Positions 24,764-35,234 of a DNA stretch of 64,000 bases are shown here, piece after piece (within the stretch, counting starts at the first letter, position 1; each line of letters starts with the position of its first letter). The position numbers and the translations under genes are program-made. Below the pieces are notes generated by a model. The model saw only the letters and a list, made by a program, of their open reading frames with translations, made no database searches and was not told the origin of the DNA. The DNA comes from JACRAR01 sp041674385 (GTDB lineage Bacteria; Pseudomonadota; Gammaproteobacteria; Burkholderiales; Rhodocyclaceae). Where the stretch lies: positions 1 through 64,000 of the forward strand of contig JBAYVU010000003.1 in the NCBI GenBank assembly GCA_041674385.1, written 5' to 3'.

Positions 24764-25006
24764 GTCCGCTGTCTGTTATCGCGAGCCGCCGCTCTCGCCG
24801 GTGACATTGGCCTATTTGTGCGATTTTTCATATTTCGATTGCGGCTGTCCAAGTTGTATGCCAATATCAAATTAATCCACATTATTAGAATAATCCCTTA
24901 ATATATTGATTAAACGTCCGTTATGCATTCAAATAATGCCGGGCAGCTCGATACTTCTCGGCGCGGATATGGGGTACTAATGCGACTCATGCGATAGCCA
25001 CTCAGC
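24764..25006. other. AT-rich intergenic region with a short palindrome
   Basis: A 243-bp gap before the HDOD-kinase gene. It contains a 14-bp perfect palindrome ATTATTAGAATAAT at 24881-24894 and an AT-rich stretch to 24940 that probably holds the promoter of the signalling operon. GCGAG/CTCGC at 24780-24797 could be a weak terminator for the acylase gene but lacks a T-run. Confidence 0.4.
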
Positions 25007-27265
25007 ATGCTTGATTCCGTTCATGACATCCGTCAGCGCTTATTGATCGCCAAGCTTCCGGCGATGCCGGAGATATTGGTCAAGCTGATCCGGCTCTGCC
25101 AAACCGAAGAAGCGGGGATGGCCGAGTTGGCCGAACTGATCGCCAAGGATCCGGCCATGGCGAGCAAGATCCTGAGTGCCGCCAACAGCTCCCTGTATGC
25201 CGGCAGGACGAACAAACCCGGGCTGATGCACTCGCTCCAGACCCTGGGCATGAACACCACCAAGACCTTGCTGATCTGCGAATCGGTATTCCAGGTTTTC
25301 AATGATTTGCCTAACGCCAAAGCCACCGATCTGCGCGGCTTCTGGCGGCATTCCCTGATTGCGGCGATCGGTGCGCGGAAAATTGCGGAACGTATCGCCT
25401 ACCCGCATCTGGAGGAGGCCTATCTGGCCGGCTTGCTGCACGATATTGGCCGCCTGGCCTTGTTCAGCGCGGCGCCGAAGGAATATTTGCCGCTGGCGAG
25501 CCATATCGACGATGCCAGCTTGTGCCTGGCCGAGGAGCGCCTGCTGCATATCACCCACACCGAAGCCGGCGCCTTGCTGATCGAGCGCTGGGGGCTGGAT
25601 GCCTATCTTGCCGACAGCGTGCTATATCATCACCAGCCCATCTCGAGGGCAGTGTCGACCCACCCCCTGATCCGCACGGTCATCCTCGCCGATGCGCTGG
25701 CCTGCCTGGGAATGGACCAGGCAACACTGAATATTGCGCAGGTGCTGTGCGGGATCGAAGCCGCAGCGTTGACCACGATCTGCGATGAAGCCACCGAGCA
25801 AGTGCAGCAAACCGCCGAGATGCTGCGTATCGACCTGGCGGACAGCGAACCGGCGTTCACGTTGATCAGCCCCGCCGCACCGGCAATCGCACCGGACTCC
25901 TCCGGCCAACTGCTGATCGAGGAAGTCCGGCAACTGGCCCTGAACTCCACCGCGAGCAGGTTCTATTCCCAGGCGCCGGGCGTGGCTGGGGTCTGGTCCG
26001 CCGTCGCACAATCGGCGGCCATGCTGTTCGGCTTCAAGGAAGTACTGCTGCTTCAACGCGACAATGCGGCAAACTGTCTGCGCGGCGTCGCGGCCGATTC
26101 GAGCCGTCCCGACCGCGCCGAATTCATGATGCCGCTGGACGATGGCGGCGCAGTATCCGTCGCGATGGCACAAGAGCGGGCGGTCTTCATCGAGCCAGAC
26201 ACTCAGCTGCCAAAATTGTCCGAGGAACAGCAGTTGCTGCTGGAAATTTGCAATGGCAAGGTGAAACCCAACCTCAAGCCCGAATCCGCCGACCAAGCCG
26301 AGCGCAACACGGCCAACCAGACGCTCAGCCTGGCCGAAGAGCAGCTGTTGCGCCTGCTGGATGCCGAATACCTGGTCTGCCTGCCGTTGCTGCATAACCG
26401 GCAATGTCTGGGCGTGGTGATCGGCGCGGCGCTTGCGCTCCAGGTCGGCGAACTGCAACTGCGCGAAGCATTTCTGATGGCTTTCGCCTCTCAAGCCGCA
26501 GCCGCCATCGACAGCGCCAGCCGCAAAGAGAAAGAAGAGCTGCATATCGGGGCGCGGATCGCTGCGGAGTATCGCCAAGCCTCGCGCCAAGCGGTGCATG
26601 AGGCCAACAACCCCCTGTCGATCATCAAGAACTATCTGGCGGTGCTCGACGGCAAGGCGGCGCGGCAGGAGTCGGTCGCAGCCGAGATAGCCATCCTCGG
26701 CAGCGAGATCGACCGGGTCGGACAGATCCTGCGGGGTCTTGCGGAAATCCAGCCGGCGCCAAGCGAAGGACCGATCGATCTCGACCGCGTGGTCGGCGAG
26801 GCGGTGAAGTTCTATTCCGCCAGCCTGCCGCCAGCAGCACGGGTTCGCGTCAGCACGCGCTTGCAGGCCGAAGCGACGAAGCTCAAAGCCGACGCCGATA
26901 CGCTCAAGCAAATTCTGCTCAACCTCATCAAGAATGCCGCCGAGGCCATTCCGGAGAGCGGCGAGATCGTGGTCGCCACCGGCGCTGCAATCAACCGCGA
27001 CGGCCGCCTGTATTGCAGCCTGAGCGTGCAGGACAACGGGCCGGGAATTGCCCCCGAGGTACTGGCCAAGCTGTTTTCCCCCATCGCGACCACCAAGACG
27101 GGACAGCATATGGGACTAGGACTGAGCATCGTCCATGGCCTGGTGCGGCAGCTCGGCGGGACCATCGCCTGTCGCAGCAGCCGCGACGGCACTTGTTTTG
27201 AAATTCTGCTGCCAGTGTGCCTCTCGGCCGCTGACGACCCTTCACAGTTTCGATCTGCGCATTGA
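25007..27265 (+). CDS. HDOD-domain sensor histidine kinase
   Basis: A 752-residue soluble multi-domain protein. Residues about 12-215 form an HDOD domain with an intact HD pair (H145-D146 in GLLHDIGRL). A GAF-like region follows (about 320-510), then a dimerisation/phosphoacceptor segment with His531 in VHEANNPLSIIKNYL, and an HATPase domain (N box LLNLIKNAAEAIP, G1 DNGPGIA, G2 GLGLSIVHGL). There is no membrane segment, so it senses a cytoplasmic signal. The gene ends 7 bp before a REC-PAS-GGDEF-EAL protein, which is the obvious phosphotransfer partner. The combination of HDOD with a histidine kinase is uncommon but known in proteobacteria. Confidence 0.88.
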   Translation: MLDSVHDIRQRLLIAKLPAMPEILVKLIRLCQTEEAGMAELAELIAKDPAMASKILSAANSSLYAGRTNKPGLMHSLQTLGMNTTKTLLICESVFQVFNDLPNAKATDLRGFWRHSLIAAIGARKIAERIAYPHLEEAYLAGLLHDIGRLALFSAAPKEYLPLASHIDDASLCLAEERLLHITHTEAGALLIERWGLDAYLADSVLYHHQPISRAVSTHPLIRTVILADALACLGMDQATLNIAQVLCGIEAAALTTICDEATEQVQQTAEMLRIDLADSEPAFTLISPAAPAIAPDSSGQLLIEEVRQLALNSTASRFYSQAPGVAGVWSAVAQSAAMLFGFKEVLLLQRDNAANCLRGVAADSSRPDRAEFMMPLDDGGAVSVAMAQERAVFIEPDTQLPKLSEEQQLLLEICNGKVKPNLKPESADQAERNTANQTLSLAEEQLLRLLDAEYLVCLPLLHNRQCLGVVIGAALALQVGELQLREAFLMAFASQAAAAIDSASRKEKEELHIGARIAAEYRQASRQAVHEANNPLSIIKNYLAVLDGKAARQESVAAEIAILGSEIDRVGQILRGLAEIQPAPSEGPIDLDRVVGEAVKFYSASLPPAARVRVSTRLQAEATKLKADADTLKQILLNLIKNAAEAIPESGEIVVATGAAINRDGRLYCSLSVQDNGPGIAPEVLAKLFSPIATTKTGQHMGLGLSIVHGLVRQLGGTIACRSSRDGTCFEILLPVCLSAADDPSQFRSAH

Positions 27266-27272
27266 GGTGACC

Positions 27273-29471
27273 ATGGACGAGATTGAATCGGCATTTCTGG
27301 CTTTTGGCCTGACTGGAGAACATGCATCGCCCGAGAGCCATTTCAGCCTTGAGGCGCGGATACTGCTGGTGGACGATGAGCCCAGGCAACTCGACAGCGT
27401 TTGCGAATTGCTGAAGGGACGCGGCTACCGCCTGACCACCGCCAGCAGCGGCAGTGCGGCCCTCGAACAACTTTCCCGCAGGGAGTTCGATCTGCTGCTG
27501 CTCGATCTGCGGCTGCCGGACATGTCCGGCCATCAGGTCATGGATTTCATGAAGGAGCGCGAGATAAGCGCCCATGTGATCGTCCTCAGCGGCGATACCG
27601 CCATCGAAGCGGCGATCGGCGCATTGGAGCGCGGCGCCTATGGCTATCTGCGCAAGCCCTACGAACCAGGAGAACTGATCAAGCTGGTCGACAATGCCTT
27701 GCAGAGACGGCGCCTGGAAATTCAAAACCGCCAGATGACCGCCAGAATCGAAAAATCCGAGAAGCTGTATCGCTACCTTATCGACAATTCCCCGGACATC
27801 ATCTACACCTTGAACCACGATGGCTGTTTTTCCTTCGTCAACAAGCGGGTCGAGACCCTGCTCGGCATCGATCGCAGCCAACTCATCGGCAAGCATTATT
27901 CGGAGCTGGTGCATGAAGACGACCGCACCCGCGCCACCAATATCTTCAACGAACGCCGCTCCGGCGCACGCGCCTCGCGGAACATCGAGCTGCGTCTGAA
28001 ATGCTTCGACAACCTGGCGGAAGAACGCCATTTCGAGAACACCCTGATCACCATCGTGCTCGACTCGACTGGCATATATGCGCAGGATGTCGGCTATTCG
28101 AAACACGAATTCCTCGGCACCTACGGCGTCGCCCGCGACATCACGGATCGCAAGCGGGCCGAGGAGCAGATCACCTATCACGCCTATCACGACATCCTCA
28201 CCGACCTGCCCAACCGCGTCCTGTTCAAGGACCGTCTCAGCCTGGCATTGGCGCAGGCCAAGCGCCAGGAAAAAGAGCTGGCGGTGATGTTTATCGATCT
28301 CGACCGGTTCAAGTGGGTCAACGATACTTTCGGCCATGTGCGCGGCGATGAGTTGCTGCAAATGGTCGCCGCGCGGCTGAAGCTGGCGCTGCGGGAAAGC
28401 GACACGCTGGCGCGGCAGGGCGGCGACGAGTTCACCTTGCTGCTGCCGGACCTGAACAGCAGGCGGGACGCGGAAATGCTCGCCGCAAAAATCCTCGACA
28501 ATCTGGGCGAGCCGTTCGACATCGAAGACCACGACATTCACATTTCGGCAAGCATCGGCATCGCCGTCTACCCCGACCATGGCGAATCGGTCGACGAACT
28601 CCTGCGCCACGCCGACACCGCCATGTATCAGGTCAAGTTTGCCGAAAAGAACGGGTTCCGCTTCTACGACCCGGCGAAACATGCCCCGAACCAGCAGAAA
28701 ATCGTGCTGGAAGAAAGCCTGCGCAAGGCGCTGGAACTGGGCGAACTGGAGATGTATTACCAGCCGCAGGTGAATGCGAAAGACGGCGAACTGGTCGGCG
28801 TCGAGGCGCTGATGCGCTGGAACCATCCTACCCGCGGGTTGCTGAGTGCCGGCGAATTCCTGCCACTGGCCGAAGAAGTCGGGCTGATGATCCCCCTCAG
28901 CGACTGGATGCTCGAAGCGATATGCGCGGACCTCAAGGGCTGGAACGTCTTGAACGACGAACGGTTCAAGCTCTCGTTCAACCTGTCCCCGCAGTATCTG
29001 GATCATGGCGGTTTCCCGGAGACCCTGGCGCGTGCGCTCAAGCACCACGCCATCTCGCCCGACCGGATCGAAGTGGAGATCACCGAAAACATTTCGATCC
29101 GCAATCCCCAGTTCGCCATCGAACAACTCGAAAAATTATGCCGAGTGGGCGTCGCCATCGCGATCGACGACTTCGGCACCGGTTACTCGTCGCTGTCGTA
29201 CCTGCACAAGTTCCCGGTGCATACGATCAAGATCGACCAGGCCTTCGTGCGCGAGATCAAGTCGTCGCTGGATCATCATCCGGTGGTGCTGGCGATCATC
29301 TCGATCGCCAACGGACTGGGCAAGCGCCTGATTGCCGAGGGGGTCGAAACCGACGAACAATCGCGCTTTCTTGAGAAATCCGGTTGCGACACCATGCAGG
29401 GCTATTTCTACCACCGCCCGATGTCGAACCGGCAACTGGTCAAGATCATGCCCAAACGCGCTGCCGCCTGA
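27273..29471 (+). CDS. Response regulator with PAS, GGDEF and EAL domains
   Basis: A 732-residue c-di-GMP-metabolising regulator. REC domain at about 28-145 with phosphoacceptor Asp78 (LLLLDLRLPDMSG) and Lys in RKPYEP. PAS domain at about 160-295, including an atypical insertion before GVARDITDRK. GGDEF at about 300-460 with GGDEF intact and an RxxD I-site (RESD) five residues upstream. EAL at about 470-720 with EAL (VGVEALMRW), NLSP, EITEN, DDFGTGYSS and KIDQAFV all kept. Both cyclase and phosphodiesterase activities are therefore possible. The ATG at 27273 follows GAGGTGACC; upstream in-frame sequence lies within the kinase gene. It is co-transcribed with the HDOD-kinase. Confidence 0.93.
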   Translation: MDEIESAFLAFGLTGEHASPESHFSLEARILLVDDEPRQLDSVCELLKGRGYRLTTASSGSAALEQLSRREFDLLLLDLRLPDMSGHQVMDFMKEREISAHVIVLSGDTAIEAAIGALERGAYGYLRKPYEPGELIKLVDNALQRRRLEIQNRQMTARIEKSEKLYRYLIDNSPDIIYTLNHDGCFSFVNKRVETLLGIDRSQLIGKHYSELVHEDDRTRATNIFNERRSGARASRNIELRLKCFDNLAEERHFENTLITIVLDSTGIYAQDVGYSKHEFLGTYGVARDITDRKRAEEQITYHAYHDILTDLPNRVLFKDRLSLALAQAKRQEKELAVMFIDLDRFKWVNDTFGHVRGDELLQMVAARLKLALRESDTLARQGGDEFTLLLPDLNSRRDAEMLAAKILDNLGEPFDIEDHDIHISASIGIAVYPDHGESVDELLRHADTAMYQVKFAEKNGFRFYDPAKHAPNQQKIVLEESLRKALELGELEMYYQPQVNAKDGELVGVEALMRWNHPTRGLLSAGEFLPLAEEVGLMIPLSDWMLEAICADLKGWNVLNDERFKLSFNLSPQYLDHGGFPETLARALKHHAISPDRIEVEITENISIRNPQFAIEQLEKLCRVGVAIAIDDFGTGYSSLSYLHKFPVHTIKIDQAFVREIKSSLDHHPVVLAIISIANGLGKRLIAEGVETDEQSRFLEKSGCDTMQGYFYHRPMSNRQLVKIMPKRAAA

Positions 29472-29476
29472 AGGGT

Positions 29477-29803
29477 TCACTCTGGCTCGTCGACCACCTC
29501 GATGCTTGCGTCGCAGCCCTGCCCGGCGGCAATCCGCCGCGCCGCCAGCCGTCCCGCCCAGCCGCTCAATTTGTCGGGCAGCCAGCTCAGATAATCGGCC
29601 GGTCGATCCACCAAGCCGCAGACATAGCGGCACCGCTCCGCCTGCCACAGCAACGCCCGGCAGGCTCCCTTGAACTGGCACAGCACGACCATGCCCAGCG
29701 GGCAAGGTTCGCTCGCACAGCATACGCCGCAGCCGTTGCAAGGCGCGCCGACGGCCGGCTTGGCAGGTGCTGCGGCATGTATGGCGATGCTGGTCTGCTT
29801 CAC
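29477..29803 (-). CDS. Cysteine-rich YkgJ-like protein (metal cluster)
   Basis: A 108-residue protein with about ten Cys, arranged as CNGCGVCC near residues 22-29, then C-x(6)-C and C-x(3)-C. This is the pattern of the YkgJ/zinc- or iron-chelating Cys-cluster family, whose biochemical role is unknown. The start is a GTG at 29803 with GAGG about 12 nt before it. It lies 15 bp downstream of uvrA on the same strand, so it is probably co-transcribed, although a link to DNA repair is only positional. It converges with the GGDEF-EAL gene, 5 bp apart. Confidence 0.75.
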   Translation of the reverse strand: MKQTSIAIHAAAPAKPAVGAPCNGCGVCCASEPCPLGMVVLCQFKGACRALLWQAERCRYVCGLVDRPADYLSWLPDKLSGWAGRLAARRIAAGQGCDASIEVVDEPE

Positions 29804-29818
29804 GATCGCGACAGCGCC

Positions 29819-32665
<2,847 letters not shown>

Positions 32666-32861
32666 GGAGTTTTACAAAGCATGAAAACAACCTGTAAATA
32701 TACCCGGCTTCGCCTAGCAGAGATATGCCCAGTGTCCGGCCGTTCGGCTGGGGTACGGATGAAAGTATTGGTCATGGGAACGCAGGAAGTCCGGGGGAGT
32801 TTGCCCTACCGATATGTGCACTCTCTGCACCCAGAGGGCGGACAATTTGCCGGAATCCGGA

Positions 32862-32923
32862 TTGGACAAGCCGTAAGCAATATCTTATACTGATCGAAAT
32901 GAACAATTAGCACAATATGTTCA
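32862..32923 (+). promoter_or_regulatory. Promoter and operator of the toxin-antitoxin pair
   Basis: TTGGAC (32862-32867), an 18-bp spacer and TATACT (32886-32891). Just after the expected start site lies the inverted repeat TGAACA (32900-32905) and TGTTCA (32918-32923) with a 12-bp centre, the kind of site that Phd/YefM-type antitoxins bind to repress their own operon. The ATG follows 13 bp later. Confidence 0.6.
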
Positions 32924-32936
32924 AACCGGAGATACC

Positions 32937-33191
32937 ATGATCACTATCGCCGCTACCGATGCCAAGCAGCACTTTGGCGAATACCTGAATGCCGCTCTGT
33001 ATCAGCCTGTCATGGTGCAGAAATCGGGCAAACCCGTGGCCGTGATTCTCTCGGCGGCCGAATACGAGCGTCTAGTCGCCATCGAGGATGCGCAGATCGT
33101 CCTTGAGGTGCGACAGGCCGAGGCACGTGGTTACCTAGGCGCGGAAGGCTCCGCAAAGCTGATCGGCGAACTGATGGAACGCCGTGCTTAA
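32937..33191 (+). CDS. Type II antitoxin, Phd/YefM family
   Basis: An 84-residue antitoxin. The N-terminal ITIAATDAKQHFGEYLNAA and QKSGKPVAVILSAAEYERL are the Phd/YefM DNA-binding fold; the C-terminal helix would wrap and neutralise the toxin. The ATG at 32937 has CGGAG upstream. Its TAA overlaps the toxin start by 8 bp. The inverted repeat upstream is its likely operator. Confidence 0.9.
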   Translation: MITIAATDAKQHFGEYLNAALYQPVMVQKSGKPVAVILSAAEYERLVAIEDAQIVLEVRQAEARGYLGAEGSAKLIGELMERRA

Positions 33192-33456
33192 ACTGGATTT
33201 GTCCCGTGATGCCGGCGCGTTCATCGCCGGGTTGCCGGGTAAGCAATTCAAGCAAGTCGTGAGCGCCATGCTATCCCTGCTGAAAAATCCTCACCCGCAC
33301 GATGCTCGTCCGCTTTCCGGCATGGAGGGTTATTTCCGTGTCGATAGCGGCGAATACCGCATCGTCTTCCGCGTCACGGACGACCTGTTGTGCGTGCCAC
33401 TGATCGGCAAGCGCAACGACGACGAAGTCTATCGCCGCCTCGGTAGGAAAACCTGA
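33184..33456 (+). CDS. RelE/ParE-superfamily toxin
   Basis: A 90-residue basic toxin from a GTG at 33184, inside the antitoxin gene. The sequence has the RelE-type pattern: KLDLSRDAGAFIAGLPGKQ, then DARPLSGMEGYFRVDSGEYRIVF with the GxYRI/YRIVF core, and a C-terminal GKRNDDEVYRRL. RelE members cut mRNA at the ribosome and ParE members poison gyrase; the YRIVF core and final KRN-EVYRR favour a RelE-like mRNase, but this is inference. It ends 2 bp before the MFS gene, which is probably transcribed with it. Confidence 0.88.
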   Translation: MLKLDLSRDAGAFIAGLPGKQFKQVVSAMLSLLKNPHPHDARPLSGMEGYFRVDSGEYRIVFRVTDDLLCVPLIGKRNDDEVYRRLGRKT

Positions 33457-33458
33457 AT

Positions 33459-34685
33459 ATGCGCTCCCCTACCACTGACGGAATGACCTCGGCCGAACTG
33501 CGCGCCGGCATTTCGCTGGCGTCGATATTCGCGCTGCGCATGCTCGGCCTGTTCCTGATCCTGCCGGTGTTCGCGCTGTATTCGCAAACCCTGCCCGGCG
33601 GCGACAACCTGACGCTGGTCGGCATTGCGCTCGGCGCCTATGGGCTGACCCAGGCACTGTTCCAGATCGCCTATGGCGTCGCTTCCGATCGCTACGGGCG
33701 CAAACCGGTGATCGTCTTCGGCCTGGTGATATTCGCTCTCGGCTGCCTGGTCGCCGGGCTGGCGCCCGATATCTGGTGGATGATCGCCGGCCGCGTGCTA
33801 CAAGGCGCCGGAGCGATTTCCGCGGCGGTGACGGCCCTGGCCGCCGATCTCACGCGCGAACAACACCGCACCAAGGTGATGGCGATGATCGGCGTCTCGA
33901 TCGGTCTGACCTTTGCGCTGTCGCTGGTATTGGCGCCGCTGCTGTATGCGGCGATCGGCATGGGCGGGATATTCGGCCTGACCGGCGGGCTGGCGCTGGG
34001 GGCCATCGTGCTGTTGCTGAAAGTGGTGCCGAAGGCGCCGGAGATGGTGTCGCGAGGAACCGACGTACCGTTTTCCTCGGTACTCCTCGATGGCCAGCTG
34101 GCGCGCATGAACTTCGGCGTACTCGTGCTGCATATCATGCAAACCGCATTATGGGTGGTGGTGCCGGCGGCGCTGGTGAACTCCGGCGGACTACCGCTAG
34201 CGGAACACTGGAAGGTGTATCTGCCGGCGGTATTGGCTTCGTTCGTGCTGATGGTGCCGGCCATCGTCATCGCCGAGCGTCATGGCAGAATCCGCCTGGT
34301 GTTCGGCGGCGCCATCCTGCTGCTGCTGCTGGTGCAAGCCGGACTCTATGCCTACGGCGGCGGCCTGTATCGCATCGGACTGTGGCTGCTGCTGTTCTTC
34401 GTCGGCTTCAATATTCTGGAAGCCATGCAGCCCTCGCTGATCTCGCGCATCGCCCCGGCCGCCGCAAAGGGTGCGGCGCTCGGCATTTACAATACCACCC
34501 AGTCGCTCGGCCTGTTTCTCGGCGGTATGCTCGGCGGCATGCTCGGGAAAATCTACGGGACACCGGCGGTGCATCTGTTTTGCGCCGTGCTGGCGCTGGT
34601 TTGGCTGGCGCTGGTGGCGACGATGAAAGCGGTACCGAAACGTTCCGGTTCGGCGGTCAATGACGAATTCGTAATTCAACCTTAA
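33459..34685 (+). CDS. MFS transporter (YajR-like drug efflux family)
   Basis: A 408-residue inner-membrane protein with 12 predicted helices. MFS motif A between helices 2 and 3 is intact (GVASDRYGRKPVI), and RVLQGAGAISAA is motif B-like. The relatives next to ssb in betaproteobacteria are of the YajR/multidrug type but lack the C-terminal YAM domain, as here. Substrate unknown. The ATG at 33459 has AGGA upstream and lies only 2 bp after the toxin stop, so it may depend on the toxin-antitoxin promoter. ssb follows after 10 bp. Confidence 0.88.
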   Translation: MRSPTTDGMTSAELRAGISLASIFALRMLGLFLILPVFALYSQTLPGGDNLTLVGIALGAYGLTQALFQIAYGVASDRYGRKPVIVFGLVIFALGCLVAGLAPDIWWMIAGRVLQGAGAISAAVTALAADLTREQHRTKVMAMIGVSIGLTFALSLVLAPLLYAAIGMGGIFGLTGGLALGAIVLLLKVVPKAPEMVSRGTDVPFSSVLLDGQLARMNFGVLVLHIMQTALWVVVPAALVNSGGLPLAEHWKVYLPAVLASFVLMVPAIVIAERHGRIRLVFGGAILLLLLVQAGLYAYGGGLYRIGLWLLLFFVGFNILEAMQPSLISRIAPAAAKGAALGIYNTTQSLGLFLGGMLGGMLGKIYGTPAVHLFCAVLALVWLALVATMKAVPKRSGSAVNDEFVIQP

Positions 34686-34695
34686 AGGAGACGAC

Positions 34696-35166
34696 ATGGC
34701 TTCGGTGAATAAAGTGATATTGATAGGCAACCTCGGCAAAGACCCGGATGTCAGGTACATGCCCAGCGGCGAAGCGGTGACCAACATCACGCTGGCCACC
34801 ACCGAAACCTGGAAGGACAAAACCAGCGGCGAGAAAAAGGAGGCCACCGAATGGCATCGCGTGGTGTTCTTCCGCAAGCTGGCCGAAATCGCCGGCCAGT
34901 ACCTGAAGAAAGGCTCGCAGGTATATATCGAGGGGGCGCTGAAAACCCGCAAGTGGCAGGATAAGGAAGGGCAGGAGCGCTATACCACCGAGATCGTCGC
35001 CGATGAAATGAGGATGCTCGGCTCGCGCCAGGGTAGCGGCCAGCCCGACGAACCAATGCGCGAACGGCCGCCGCAAGCGGCGAGCAACGCCCCAGCGCCT
35101 GCCAAGGCGCCTGCCGCGGCGGCGGGAAGCGGCTTCAACGATTTCGAGGACGACATACCGTTCTAG
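34696..35166 (+). CDS. ssb: Single-stranded DNA-binding protein
   Basis: A 156-residue SSB. The OB fold (MASVNKVILIGNLGKDPDVR to about residue 110) binds ssDNA as a tetramer. A short Pro/Ala-rich linker leads to the acidic tip FEDDIPF that recruits repair and replication proteins. A strong Shine-Dalgarno (AAGGAG) precedes the ATG. An intrinsic terminator follows 26 bp after the stop. Confidence 0.97.
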   Translation: MASVNKVILIGNLGKDPDVRYMPSGEAVTNITLATTETWKDKTSGEKKEATEWHRVVFFRKLAEIAGQYLKKGSQVYIEGALKTRKWQDKEGQERYTTEIVADEMRMLGSRQGSGQPDEPMRERPPQAASNAPAPAKAPAAAAGSGFNDFEDDIPF

Positions 35167-35191
35167 CCGGCAACCGAAAAGGAAATGTCGA

Positions 35192-35217
35192 ACGGAAGGC
35201 GCTGTCCTTCCGTTTTT
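35192..35217 (+). terminator. Intrinsic terminator after ssb
   Basis: ACGGAAGG (35192-35199) and CCTTCCGT (35206-35213) form an 8-bp perfect stem with a 6-nt loop, ending in five T (35213-35217). It ends the TA-MFS-ssb unit. Confidence 0.9.
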
Positions 35218-35234
35218 GTCATATCACGCCGACC

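Noticed and set aside
26991..29126. A 711-codon frame antisense to the kinase and GGDEF-EAL genes
   Set aside because: Its sequence is the complement of conserved domains; it has no start signals or family of its own.
32692..32710. SOS (LexA) box upstream of uvrA
   Set aside because: Only the ACAG half fits the CTGT-N8-ACAG pattern; the other half reads CCGG. It falls short of a site that can be called.
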